A stretch of 27,500 nt of DNA. Source: Prorocentrum cordatum (taxonomy: Eukaryota; Sar; Dinophyceae; Prorocentrales; Prorocentraceae). Every line of letters starts with the position of its first letter. Position 1 is the first letter of the stretch. Location of the stretch: the NCBI GenBank assembly GCA_963575745.1, contig CAUYUJ010014558.1, positions 40,001-67,500 on the forward strand, given 5' to 3'. A program made the position numbers and the translations under genes. Below the pieces are notes generated by a model. It had not been told where the DNA came from. It searched no databases and saw only the letters and a list, made by a program, of their open reading frames with translations. This document shows positions 1 to 10,300 of this stretch, piece after piece.

Positions 1-87
1 CAATGAATCATCGCTATGTTTGGTTCTCCTGCATGCCGAGCTTTAAGAACCAAGGTGCATGGCGCGAAGCGCCAATGCAATCTTGTG

Positions 88-104
88 TATATATATATAT
101 ATAT
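88..104. repeat. (TA)n microsatellite
   Basis: A short run of alternating T and A lies in otherwise mixed-composition non-coding sequence. Nothing else is recognisable in 1-227. Confidence 0.9.
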
Positions 105-227
105 TCTGCACACTCGTCCATCTTGAATATGCAATCATACCATCCCAGCTAGGCCGGGTTGCCCCCCTGAGGTTCCCTTGTAAAAAACACTATGCGGTGA
201 CATGCTTTGTTATTACATAGCACTTTT

Positions 228-700
228 TCCCGAATCCCTTGCAAAAAACGAGACGAAGTGCGCACGCGCGCGTCGTCGCGCGCGCATGCCGAAATCCGTC
301 AAAAACCTTCGGTGCCAGAAGGACTTCGCAATCGAGTTTCCAACAACACATACAAAAACACAAGGTTTCGCAACACAGAGTTGCTAAAAAAGCTTCCGCG
401 CGAGCTCTTTCGGAATCTTAAGAAAACCATAGGTTTTTCAAGATTTTCTCAAAATGCTACCAAACGGGCTTCGCGCGCGCATGTCGAAATCTGTCGAACG
501 CCCTTGCGCGTGTGCCGTCGCGAGAATCCTCTGCAAACAATGGGACGAAGTGCAGACGCGCGCGTCGTCGCGGGCGTATGCCGAAAACCTTCAAAACCCA
601 TCGGTTTCGGAAGGATGTCAAAATCGTGCGTCCAAAAAACTACAAAAACCCAAGGTTTCGCAACACGGATTTTCAACAAAAGCGTGCGCGCGCGCTCTTG

Positions 701-701
<1 letters not shown>
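228..701 (+). repeat. diverged tandem duplication, period about 290 bp
   Basis: Two diverged copies run head to tail. Both contain in order GACGAAGTGC (at 252 and 544), a CG-alternating block, ATGCCGAAA, an A-rich stretch, AAGGTTTCGCAACAC and a second CG-alternating block ending GCTCTT. A third partial copy of the CGCGCGCATGTCGAAATC part lies near 474. Open frames here differ between copies and have no protein-like composition, so I read the stretch as non-coding. Confidence 0.75.
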
Positions 702-731
<30 letters not shown>

Positions 732-1228
732 CTCCCTCCTTCCGCGTCGTCGTCGTCGTCGTCGCCAACGTCGTCCTCTGTCTTTTCTCGTGTTCGTCGT
801 CGTCGTCCTCTTTGGCGTCGTGGTCGTTTCCGTCGTCGTTGTCGCCGTGGTCGTCCTTCCTCCTCCTCCCACGTCGTCGTCGTCGTCCGTCGTCGGCGTC
901 TCGTCGTCGTCCCTCCTATTTCGTCGCCGTCGCCGTCGTCGTTGTCGTCGTCGTCTTCCCTCCTCCCTCGTCGTTGTCGTCGTCGGCGTCGCCGTCCTTC
1001 CTCCTTCGTCGTCGTTCGCGTCGTCGCCGTCCTCCCTCCTCCCTCGTCGTTGTCGTCGTCGTCGTTGCCGCCGTCGTCGTCCTTCCTCCTCCCTCGTCGT
1101 CGCCTTCGTTGGCGTCGTCGTCGTCGTCATCATCGTCGTCGGCGTCGGCGTCGTTGTCGTCGTCGAAGTCGTCGGAGACGTCGTCGGTGTCGTCCTAGTC
1201 GTTGTCGTCGGTGTCGTCGTAGTCGATC
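699..1228 (+). repeat. (GTC)n-rich trinucleotide array
   Basis: About 530 bp dominated by GTC, with TCC, GCC and CTC interruptions. All six frames stay open over much of it and read as runs of Ser, Val, Arg, Thr or Asp. That is the signature of a period-3 repeat rather than a gene. Confidence 0.9.
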
Positions 1229-1239
1229 TTAAGAGGTTT

Positions 1240-1830
1240 TGCAAACCAAGTTGCGGGTGGGTGGGTGGGATGTTTGCGCGAGCAGTGGAGATGACGACTT
1301 CAAGTTCAGCAGAGTGGTTTCTCCTCATAATCATGTCCTACTGTCGCACCCCGAGGCCAATTTTCAGGGCGTGCGGCGCGTTTCGCCTGAGACTTCCCCA
1401 CCATGAATGACCCTGAAGTTTCACAGATGGAGGGCGGGTGTTTGTTTTATGCGGTTCTCGCCTTAGCGCCGCGCGCGTTGGTTTTAAACATGTGCAAAAG
1501 TTTCACGGATTGAGGGCGACTGGTTTTCAAACATGTGGCTCTCGCCTCAGCGCCGCGCACATTCGCGCTTAAAAGTCGCAATAACTTCACGGATTGAGGG
1601 CGGCTCCTTTTCAAAATGGTGTTCTCGCCTTCGCGCCGCGCTCATTCGTTTTAACATGTGCGAGGGTTTCGCGGGCTCCCATGATCAGCGTGCCAGAAAT
1701 GGCGTTCGGGAGGGAATCAGGAATATGAGGGTGCACCAGTTCCATTGATTCGCGGTGCTGAAGTCCCAGGAACAGCGTTCTGGCACGGTTCAGGATCGTC
1801 AAGACGCAACACTCAAGTTGATATGTGAGG
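1240..1830 (+). repeat. composite repeat family, copy A
   Basis: Follows a trinucleotide array, as the other four copies do. It starts with a conserved module (CTGTCGCACCCCGAGGCC at about 1341, then TTTCGCCTGAGACTTCC). Next come about three units of an 85-bp tandem repeat (TTCACGGATTGAGGGCG, CTCTCGCCT, CGCCGCGCACATTCG, AACATGTGCAA). It ends with a module around 1740-1812 carrying GATTCGCGG and TTCAGGATCGTCAAGACGC. Related copies are at 4010-4640, 21210-21870, 22010-22860 and 23105-23795, all in the same orientation. Confidence 0.8.
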
Positions 1831-2117
1831 GTCGCGTTGGGGTCATTTTGAAGTCGCTGGAGGGTCGCATTGGGGTTATATTGGGGTCGTCTTAGGGTCC
1901 TGGCATCGCTCTGGGATCGTCATCGGGTTGATGCTGCTGTCCCCGGGTAGCCTTAGGGCCTTAGGGCCAGCCACAAGATGATGGGGTCCTCTCGCAAATG
2001 ACGATCTCATTAGGGCCGTCTCGGGATCGTCACGGTTTCGAAGGGCCGTCTTAGTGCCGTCTTAGTGGTCATCAGGGGGTCGTGGGATCGCCGTAGTGTC
2101 ATAACGCCTTCCTGAAT
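1831..2117 (+). repeat. degenerate G-rich short repeats
   Basis: Irregular repetition of phrases such as TTAGGGCC, GGGTCGCNTTGGGGT and GCCGTCTTAGTG at spacings near 20 bp. No coding potential is seen. Some TTAGGG-like phrases occur, but not as a tandem telomeric array. Confidence 0.5.
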
Positions 2118-2125
2118 AATCAGCG

Positions 2126-2150
2126 TTGTCATCGTCATCACCATCAAGGC

Positions 2151-2209
<59 letters not shown>

Positions 2210-2250
2210 GCATCAGCATCAGCATCAACATCGTCACCATCCTCACTATC
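2126..2250 (+). repeat. (CAT)n trinucleotide array
   Basis: A near-perfect ATC/CAT run from about 2148 to 2210 is flanked by degraded CAT/CAG copies. It produces poly-Met, poly-Asp and poly-Ser frames on the two strands. From 2250 to 2555 I see no gene and no repeat. Confidence 0.9.
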
Positions 2251-2554
2251 ATCATGTCTTCTCAACCGCCTCCATTGGATACCGTTCTCTTGGCGTCTTC
2301 GGGCCTCCTTGGCAAGAAGAACCAATCGACTAATCAGTGACGAAGGGGAGAAGACATGAATCATCTTGAACCAGTCGGGAGCATGTTGGGAATCTCTTGC
2401 GGACCTATAGAACACCTGTTCGGAGCCTCTCAAGGCCTCTCAGCGGCCTTGCCAACCGACTTAGAAGGCTTATGGACCGCTGCGAATCCATATCGATCAA
2501 ACTCATAATCATTTGGGACCATGTTTTCCAATGTTGACCTTTCGGTGGCAATTG

Positions 2555-3450
2555 CGTAAAAGTGTTTACTCTGGAGTTAACGCTCAGACCGGAAATACCG
2601 CTGAACATGGTTACTCCAAAATTAACACCCTCCGACGAGAGATCCCGTTAAAAGTGTTAACTCTGGAGTTAGACCCTCTTGGAGGGGAGCGCAAACTGCA
2701 CCTGTGTTGTTGTTGAAGCGAGCGCTTGCTGACCCTGGAGAAGGAGCCGACGAAACAAGAAAGCCCGCAGCGTGTGAGAAGCAATCGCTCTAGATCAGAG
2801 CTAGAGTGACGAGCGACTTCAGCCAGAAAGCCTGCAGGGCAAGAGAAACACGCACACTGAACCAGCAAGGCTGCAGACCGAAAAAACACCTCCAAAACCA
2901 GACAGGCCAGCAGAGCTGGGGAAAAAAAGCCTCCAGAGCAAGAAACATTGCAAGACTAGGGCAGAAGGGATTCATAGCTAGAGAGAGCTCGTATCTGAAA
3001 AAAGGAGCCGACGTAACCTGAGAGCCAGCAGCCCCAAACAAAACAACATTCGGAGCGAGAAAGTCTGAAGAGCGAGGAAAGATGGCTCAAGCACCGGGTG
3101 GCTCAATAATCAGACAGCAGGGCAAGAGGAGGGCGGCAGACCCCCCGGAGCAGCTTGTCGAAACGTCGTCCATAACGTGAAAGACTGTGGAACTGGATTG
3201 GAAAACGAGTCGATTGCAGAGATGCCCGCGCAACTTCAGAAAGTAATCCCCGATAACAAAAAACCCGAAGGGCAAATGAAAGGAGCGACTGCGCCTTTGT
3301 GAATGGCCAGCCCCAGGGCGAGACTGTTTCGAGCACGGGGCCCAGGAAGTGAAAACAACATGCGCCGCGGAATTAGAGAAGAGGCGACATGGTCGCCAGA
3401 CGGGCGCTGCAGATGTAGAGAGGTTTAATATGGAGTAAACACTTTCCAAA
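2555..3450. other. non-coding block bounded by inverted AAAGTGTTTACTC motifs
   Basis: AAAGTGTTTACTC occurs at about 2559-2571, and its reverse complement at about 3431-3443. Inside the left end there is also a direct copy, AAAAGTGTTTACTCTGGAGTTAAC against AAAAGTGTTAACTCTGGAGTTAG near 2650. The interior (2720-3080) repeats phrases such as GGAGCCGACG and GAAAGCCYGCAG. No convincing protein is encoded. It may be a decayed mobile element or a repetitive intron. Confidence 0.35.
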
Positions 3451-3535
3451 GGTGAAGCGCTGCAGGTACAAATTCAAGAAGGATGAACCCAGATAAAACC
3501 TTTTCTTTCTTCGTAATTGCACACTTGTTCCCTCT

Positions 3536-3992
3536 TCCCCGTCCTCCTCTTTCTCCCTCTCCGCCTCCACTTCCTCCTCCCTCCTCCCTCCTCCCTCCTC
3601 CCTCCTCCCTCCTCCTCCTCCCTCCTCCCTCCTCCCTCCTCCTCCTCCCTCCTCCTCCTCCTCCTCCTCCTCCTCCTCCTCCTCCTCCTCCTCCTCCTCC
3701 TCCTCCCTCCTCCTCCTCCTCCTCCTCCTCCTCCTCCTCCTCCTCCTCCTCCTCCTCCTCCTCCTCCTCCTCCTCCTCCTCCTCCTCCTCCTCCTCCTCC
3801 TCCTCCCCTCCCCTCTCCTCCTCCTCCTCCTCCTCTCCTCCTCCTCCTCCCTCCTCCTCCTCCTCCTCCCTCGTCCTCGTCCTCTCCTCCTCCTCCTCCT
3901 CCCTCCTCCTCCTCCTCCTCCTCCTCCCTCCTCCCCCTCCCCCTCCTGCTGCTTCTGCTGCTTCTGCTCCTCCTCCTCCTCCTCCTCCTCCA
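3536..3992 (+). repeat. long (CTC)n / (TCC)n array
   Basis: About 450 bp of almost pure CTC repeat, broken by CCTCCCT variants and a few CTG and TCG units near its distal end. The plus strand is wholly pyrimidine over long stretches. Open frames are poly-Pro, poly-Ser, poly-Leu or, on the minus strand, poly-Glu, poly-Gly and poly-Arg. Confidence 0.95.
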
Positions 3993-4009
3993 CAATCCCT
4001 TATCCCTTC

Positions 4010-4640
4010 TCCTTATGAATAACTCATCCCTGTCACACCCCGAGGTTGGTCGGAAGAGCGGGCCGGATGTTTCGCCTGAGGATTCCGTACCATCTATGAT
4101 CATGGAGTTTTTTTTTAAAAAAGGCAATAGCTTAACGGATCAAGGGCGGGAGATTTCCAACATGTGTCTCTCGCCGTAGCGGCGTGCACATTCGAGTTAA
4201 ACACTGCAAGAGCTTCACGGATTGAGGGCGGGTCGCGTTCGAAATGTTGGCGGCACGCACATTCGTCTTAAACATGTGCAAAAGTTTCACGGATTGAAAG
4301 CGGCTCTTTTTCAAAATGTGGCTCTCGCCTTAGCGACGCGCGCAGTCATTTTTAGAATCTTCAGCAGCTTCACGGTTTTGAAGGCGGTTCCTTTTCAAAA
4401 TGTGGCTCTCGCCTTGGCACCGCGCACATTCGTCTTCAACATGTGCAAGAGCTTCACGGATGGAGGCGGCTCTTTTTCAAAATGGCTCTCGCCTTCGCAC
4501 CGCGCACATTGTTTTATACGATTGCAGGAACTTCACATATTCACATGGTTAACGTACCAGAAGCAGCGTCCGGGAACAAGTTAAGATTATCAGGGCACAA
4601 CGGTTACGTTGATTCGCGGCAATGAAATCCAAGCAACGGA
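4010..4640 (+). repeat. composite repeat family, copy B
   Basis: Begins directly after the CTC array with TATGAATAACTC and a CTGTCACACCCCGAGG module. It then has about four tandem 85-bp units (TTCACGGATTGA, TTTTTCAAAATG, GGCTCTCGCCTT, CGCGCACATTCG) and a closing module with GTTAACGTACCAGAAGCAGCG and TTGATTCGCGG. Between 4640 and 5020 I see nothing interpretable. Confidence 0.8.
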
Positions 4641-5021
4641 AAGAAGTCAGCACGGGATGAATGGCACGATGATGCTCACCACGCAACCCCAAGAGACTTC
4701 CAAATTGATGGCGATGCTATCCGCGAAAGAGAAGCCGACACACCTTACCGCGCCAGGGCAGCGATCGATAGCCTCACGAAGAATAGCCTGGAGGCCTGGC
4801 GCGGCAACGTGAGACCCGACTTACGTCAGATGCACGTCGGATGTGCCTCGCACTTGTGTTGGATGTACGTTCGGACTTGATAACCCTGAAGGTCTTCAGA
4901 ACCCCCCCACCCAAGTCAGGGGGTAGCTAATTATGTGTTCGGCGGCCTTATCGAAGGACTGGGGTCCCACCAATAAGGGTGCAACTAGTTCCTTTTTTTC
5001 CCGCGGCACCCGCCGCGCAAC

Positions 5022-5076
5022 AACGACGACGACGAGGAGAAGGAGGAGGAGGAAGGCGGACGAGGAGGAGGAATAG
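5022..5076 (+). repeat. short ACG/GAG purine-rich array
   Basis: A run of CGACGACGACGAGGAG passes into GAGGAGG units. It is one of only two purine-on-plus trinucleotide tracts in the window. From 5080 to 5620 the sequence is GC-rich with G and C homopolymers; short open frames exist on both strands and none is recognisable. Confidence 0.7.
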
Positions 5077-5620
5077 GTTTTTTAGGACCAGTCCTATTCA
5101 CCGCCGAGAGAAAGGGGGGAGAGATCAGAACTAAAGACCTTTAGCGGTGAACACAACTACAGTCGGACTCGATTGGACAGGACACGCGAGAGGACACAAG
5201 ACCCTTGCGAGGGCCACATTGCCACAGGAATGCAGGAAGCAGGAGTCGCGAGGCACAGGACACAAGGGTACCCTTGATTTGGCAGGGTCGACCTACTAAT
5301 CTGGGCCGACTGTATTGCGCACCGCGCGAGGCCTCCAAGATTTTCCCCGCAGATGGCCCGATCAACGCTGACAACATCACCGTCGCAGCACGCACTGCGC
5401 ATGGCCAGGGAGACGATTCCTCGGGCCCCGGGAGCGTCCAAGAAGGGGGGCCGCAACTCATGGCCCAAGGCATGTGCGCGGACGAGGGGGCGGGGGGGGG
5501 GGGGCAGGGGACGCATCGAAAGAACCAGCCCTGGCCATTATGTCCCCCCCCCTGGTTACCACCCCCCTCTCGACGGCCCCCGACCGAATGAGGCCCGTAA
5601 GCCTCATATGGCCTACGGTG

Positions 5621-5755
5621 TCAGGCTGCTCGGGCGTCCTGGGTGCTGTGCTGGTTGACCGAGAAGAGGTCCAGCCAGAGGTACACCCCAAGCTCGGACC
5701 CCTGGCCCTCCTTGGTGACCCAGTCCCCCACTGCCTGGGCGCGCCGCCCCCTCAC
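5621..5755 (-). CDS. partial exon-like fragment with a LWLDLFSVNQHS motif
   Basis: The minus-strand frame ending in a stop at 5621 contains GDWVTKEG and, about ten residues later, YLWLDLFSVNQHS. From memory, dinoflagellate proteins of unknown function often carry a segment of the form 'Y-(F/L)-W-(I/L)-D-(I/L)-F-x-x-NQH'; this fragment fits, but I cannot confirm it without a search. Upstream in the same frame the sequence becomes proline-rich low complexity (5760-6100), so only the last 45 or so residues look like protein. If it belongs to a real gene, introns must lie on both sides. The GC-rich C-terminal part of the 6592-7341 frame could be an upstream exon of the same gene. Confidence 0.35.
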   Translation of the reverse strand: MRGRRAQAVGDWVTKEGQGSELGVYLWLDLFSVNQHSTQDARAA

Positions 5756-6125
5756 TGCAGCCTCCTGCGGCTGGGGGGAGCGAGGGAGGGAAGGGAACGA
5801 GAGAGGGGAGGGGGTGGTGGAAAGGAGAGCTGGGGCGGAGAGGGGGGGGGGAAGTGGAGGGAAAAAGGAGGGGAAGGACGGGATGGGGGAGGGACCAGGA
5901 GCGGATGAGAGAGGGAGGGAAGCAGCGCGCGGAGAAGGGCGAGGCAGATGGGGAGAGGGAGGGGAGTGAGCGAAGGGGGTAACCGACAGGTCCTCCAGGG
6001 GCAGGGGCGGGGGGGGGATTTCCACGAAGGCCGGGGGCGGACGAGGGGCCCAGACGAGGGGCAGAGCGCGGGGGAGACGCGCGGCGGCGCCTGCGCATCT
6101 CCCGGGGGTCCGCCGAAGGAGGGCA
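5756..6125 (+). repeat. purine-rich GGGA/GAGG low-complexity stretch
   Basis: Long runs of G with interspersed A on the plus strand give glycine/arginine frames on plus and proline/serine frames on minus. 6126-6590 is GC-rich with several overlapping open frames on both strands. The minus-strand phrase VGPHMYFEYGELQGED near 6455-6500 is the only part that reads like protein, so an exon is possible but not supported further. Confidence 0.5.
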
Positions 6126-6591
6126 TCGATAACGCTGTAGGCCCGGCGTCGACTTAGAACCGATGGGGCCCAGGGCTCCGCGGCTTCCTGCGCGGGCAGA
6201 TGGTCGTTGCGACGAGCCCCCCCGCCCCCCCGCGGACGGAAGAACAGAAAGTCATGCAGTCGAGGGAGGCGTGGGGTTCGACAGGAGCCCCGCCCCCACG
6301 ATGGGCCATCATCCTCATCCTCATCCTCCTCGCAGAGGGATCGAGGAAGGGCGCCGGGGTTGAGAAAAGAGGTACCGAGGGGGGATGTCCCTCCTCCTCC
6401 TCCTTCCTTCTTCTCCCATCCCTGAGGGGCGGTCCCCTGCGGAGTCCTCTCCTTGCAGCTCCCCGTACTCGAAGTACATGTGCGGTCCCACCGCCAGGCG
6501 CCCACGATGGATATGTCCGAGACCGCGACCTCGCCAGCGCTGGACGCGCCAGATGGCCGCAGCCTGGCCGCAGCCCTCCAACCAAGCACCT

Positions 6592-7341
6592 TCATGGGCC
6601 TCCCTCGCGGTGCGGAGGCGCACCGCACGTGAGGAGGGTGCCCTCGACCAGCTCCCATGCAGCCTCCTCGTCCGATGGCACATCTGGGTAGCGCTCGGGG
6701 GGCACGAGCATGGCGACGAGGAACGGATCCGTCGGCCACTGCATGGTCCCCGCACCTCTCAGCGCTGGCTGCGCCTCCAGAAAAGCCTCGCCCAGCAACT
6801 CGAGGAAGGGCCTAGGCAGAACCCAGCTGTCCACCTCAAGCACTGCTGCGGGCCTCGCCACCAGGCCACGCAGGCGCATGGCCCCCGAGAGGTGCGGGCA
6901 GCGCACGGCCAGGGCCTGGCCGAAGGAAGACAGCGCGCCCCCGAAGTCGGCCACATCAAAGGTCACTGCAGAGGCCTCTGGGAGAGCAGCGATCGCCTTC
7001 ACCGACTCGAGCTGCCAGATCGACGCCACACGATAAGCTACGCAAGCATGGTGCACCAATACTCCAGCTACTCCTGCCGCCGCTGCAGCAGCCAAGAATA
7101 ATAAACCAGCTCTGATGGCACCATTCTCCTTCCGCAGCTGCTTCACCCAGAACCTGTTCAGGAGGTCTGCTCCCCACAGTTGATCTCGAGGCCTCACAGG
7201 GGAGCCCTGCGAGCCAAAACTATTCAGCGTTGCTGTCCAAGATGATGTCGGCGGTGTCACAAGAACTCCCAGAATGGCACCAGACTGAATCCTTGCAGTA
7301 ATATTGTCTAAAAACGTCGAATCCTCCAGCTTCAATGTCAT
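6592..7341 (-). CDS. ORF4: degenerate cysteine-loop / methyltransferase-like domain, retroelement-associated
   Basis: Starts at an ATG (7339-7341) whose last two bases are part of the ORF3 stop codon (ATGA), so it sits immediately downstream of the reverse transcriptase frame. The product is about 249 residues. The region ARIQSGAILGVLVTPPTSSW, followed by LWGADLL and later ASIWQLESV and VTFDVADFG, resembles from memory a domain common in dinoflagellate transposable elements. There the usual pattern is PPCSxxS, a GP-P-R-containing loop, E-H/N-P and ASIWQ. Its PPC and ENP/EHP-like motifs recall C5-cytosine methyltransferases. Here PPC is PPT and the ENP-like position reads HHA, so catalysis is unlikely. 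A hydrophobic run (LLFLAAAAAAGVAGVLV) could instead be a membrane helix. The last 120 residues have much higher GC and may be host sequence fused to the element end. Confidence 0.45.
   Translation of the reverse strand: MTLKLEDSTFLDNITARIQSGAILGVLVTPPTSSWTATLNSFGSQGSPVRPRDQLWGADLLNRFWVKQLRKENGAIRAGLLFLAAAAAAGVAGVLVHHACVAYRVASIWQLESVKAIAALPEASAVTFDVADFGGALSSFGQALAVRCPHLSGAMRLRGLVARPAAVLEVDSWVLPRPFLELLGEAFLEAQPALRGAGTMQWPTDPFLVAMLVPPERYPDVPSDEEAAWELVEGTLLTCGAPPHREGGP
7338..7341 (-). promoter_or_regulatory. ATGA stop-start overlap between ORF3 and ORF4
   Basis: The TGA stop of ORF3 (7338-7340) overlaps the first in-frame ATG of ORF4 (7339-7341). Known non-LTR elements such as SART1 use overlapping stop and start codons for coupled termination and reinitiation. 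Whether that happens here is inference. Confidence 0.5.
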
Positions 7342-10300
7342 TGATGGTTCACTGCGATCAATATATAACACAGCACAATTGAAACAAAAACAGTGGCGCA
7401 ACCCATAATACTACTGAAGTCGTCGTCAGCTCTGGGTCCCCAGCCAATGTGCAACAAATAGGCTTGCCGATGGGCGCGCTCCGCAGGTGCTGGTGGCAGC
7501 GATGGGGCTGGGACCCACTCCACACACGGGGGCATCGGGCGCTCGTCAACCACAGCAGCCTGCCTCTTGCCAGGTAGTGCTGGTCGTGTTGGCGCAGTCG
7601 CCCGAAGCCCACGCGTGCGTTTGTCCACAGCCGACTGCTGGTCCAGACGCTGCCATGCTGCAACTGCCTCGTCGTCCAAAGGATCGGTGGTTGCCATAAT
7701 GTGGCCAAGACATGCTCCAGTCGGGCGCCTGAGATGCCTTAGCAAACCTGATCGATCCGAGAAGCTGGCACCACAGCATAGGCAATCCACACCGTCAGCA
7801 AAGTACTGCGCCATGTCGTTTGGCTGGTGCACACGAGTCCAGTGACCTCGATACCCAGCAACAGTTTGGAAAACCTGATCGCACTCATAGCAGAAGTAAC
7901 TTGTTCCTGAATGTCCGTCATCAGCTCTTGGGATCAGCCCAGGATATACCAACAGAATCTTACGCAAGATGAAGGAGTCCCTGTGCTGATCCATTCGCTG
8001 CGCAGAAAAGCTCGTCCAGGCACTGCGCAAGTGCCTATGAAATCCTCTGAGATCTTTCGCAACATATCTCATCCATGAAGCAATGCCTGGAATATTCCTG
8101 GGGCAGTCGTCTGGAGCATCATGACAAAACCTTTTGAGCCACAGAAAATCCTCCACTACAAGTGATGCCCATGACGATGAGGTACCCAGCGTTGCATCCA
8201 AGATCAGCCGCAGTGTAGGAGATCCTGCGTGCACCAGCCAAGCCACGTAGCGTAGCCGTCGGAAGCGCAAAACATCACAACACTCCATCCTGTTGGCGAT
8301 AACTAATACTTCCGAATCTGTGGTGCGCCCGACAGTGAGCAGGCTGTGCAATTTCCTGGTGCCCACTCGGTACCCTGATAGCAACGCATGGTTCAACTTG
8401 GTCGTGCACGATGCCGAAATCTTGTCCCATGTCTCCGCCTGAAAAAAAAACAAATGCGTGCTGCACAGCGCGTCGATGTACTTGAGCTTGTCCTTTGTGG
8501 CAATCTCGTACTTGATAACCGATGCCCTCAGGGGCCGCAGTGCCGTAGAGTGCTTGTTCTTCCTCCTAGATACCTCCTGTGCTGTGCTCCCATCGCCAGT
8601 GTAGATGCCACCTACATGCTTGTAAGCCTGCTCAAGGACAATACGATCGTTCGATGTGCTATCTAACGCAATGGCTGAGAACCTGGCCATGGTCCTCTTC
8701 GCGCGCAGGGAGCCCTCGCCATTGTAGGAAATAACCGCGGCCGTCTTGCCCTTCCCGAAGTGAAGTTGAAAACCTGATCCCAGCATGTGCTTCCTCACGA
8801 TCCTGCCGAGCAACGATACTTGATCACGTACTGCTGTGGGGTCATAACATGGGGAGCAAAAGCCAGAATCATCGACGAAGGTGGAGTCCGTGAACGTGTC
8901 GTTCTCCACTGTGAGGCCTTGAGAAAATACCTGCTCGGATGCATCAATACAATCCTTGGGGTCCATAGCAATGCCAGCCTGCTGCATATCAAATTTGATT
9001 CCTCTCAGTGGTCGGGCATACACGACATTGAAGAAGAAGTCGGCTAGGGGGTTGCCAGCCCGAGAGCTCCTTTGTGAGACAATCCACTGCGTATCCCCTG
9101 GCACCCTGAAGCGGGTGGGCCGATGGGCCTCAATCACTTGCGCCACCAGATGCTGGCCAACCCTGGAGTCGACCAACACTGGCGCCGCTAGAACCACTTC
9201 CAGCAGCGGGTGTGCGAGCGCGGGTGCATTGTCTAGGACTTGATTGATGTAGTTCTCAGTTCCCTCGAGCGGGGTCCCAGCCTGACGCAACAGCGAATGG
9301 AAGGCGGCCACCAAATCCACGAACAATACTATCGCAATAAACTTCCTGGCCTTGGCAATGTGTCTGAAAACTCTCACCATCTGAGAAGCCATGCCAGCAC
9401 AACGGCCCTTGATACCCCCAGTCTGCGAGTCCACCATGAGTATCTCGATGCAGTCCGTCATGGCTGCTCGAAGGAACGCGTGGTGATGCTTGATAACGTC
9501 CGAGTTCAGCATGATCGAGCGGTACATCTCAGCAGTCATCCTGCCGCTCTTGCCCTCGTGGAGTCCGCACGCAAGTCCTGCGTTGTGAATGGCCGCCTCC
9601 TGCACCAGAAGCCCAGTCTTAGCTGTGATCGCCAGAACATGCGGCAGAACAGCCTCAGGCGCAGCTTTGAGGACAGCGTTCTGAACTAAATCATGGCCAG
9701 GTGCGCGGTGGGCTTTGACCCCCCGCAATCTGGTGGCAAGCCATGTCGGAGACGGAATCGCTGAGATAGACCGTGGGAAGCCAAGAGCATGATTCAAAGT
9801 TAGCTGGTTGTACTCAGTTTGCAGCGCCGATGCAGCACACTCGTATCCGTCCTCAAGTTGGGCAAAGTGTCGCCTCAAGGCCTCGGCCCACTCCAGCTCG
9901 GAGGTGATGACAGAACCGTCTTGCTTGAATCGCTGAGGAAGGAGATTGTGGTCACATCGCTTTGCCTGCTTGCCATTGAGCCTCAGTAACCTCTGGAGCC
10001 AAACCCATTCATGGTGCCCGTCGTGTAGTATTGCCAGTTCGCCAATATTCTTGGCGGTCTGCGTAAGAAAATCTGTCCTGTCTCTGTTCAGGCACCATGT
10101 AAGTGTTCGAGCAGTTGTATCCATGAAGCATCGAGCAGCAGCGAGCATTTCTTCAATCGTGAACTCCTCGGCCTGAAATAAGTCACACGCCGTGGCAAGC
10201 TGGCGCATAGGGCCTTCCCAGGGACACTGGGAGGACTCATCAAGGCCCCGACTTGCGTATACGAATGTGTCCAATTGCCTTGGCAGGAGCCTGGCCAATA

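Noticed and set aside
618-1410. Three overlapping frames of 220-340 residues near the window start
   Set aside because: Composition follows the GTC repeat; the ends of the frames fall in the repeat family sequence shared with four other non-coding copies.
1900-2030. TTAGGG phrases suggesting telomeric repeats
   Set aside because: They are scattered, not tandem, and are mixed with unrelated G-rich phrases.
3081-3091. TGGCTCAAG resembling the end of the spliced leader
   Set aside because: Only nine bases match and the upstream bases do not; a nine-base match is expected by chance in this length at appreciable frequency.
3373-4179. Long frames of Pro, Ser, Leu, Glu, Gly and Arg runs
   Set aside because: They are translations of the (CTC)n array in every frame. 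There is no non-repetitive protein segment of any length.
4609-5591. Short plus and minus frames of 60-128 residues
   Set aside because: None has a motif, a plausible partner exon or a composition that differs from the surrounding GC-rich DNA.
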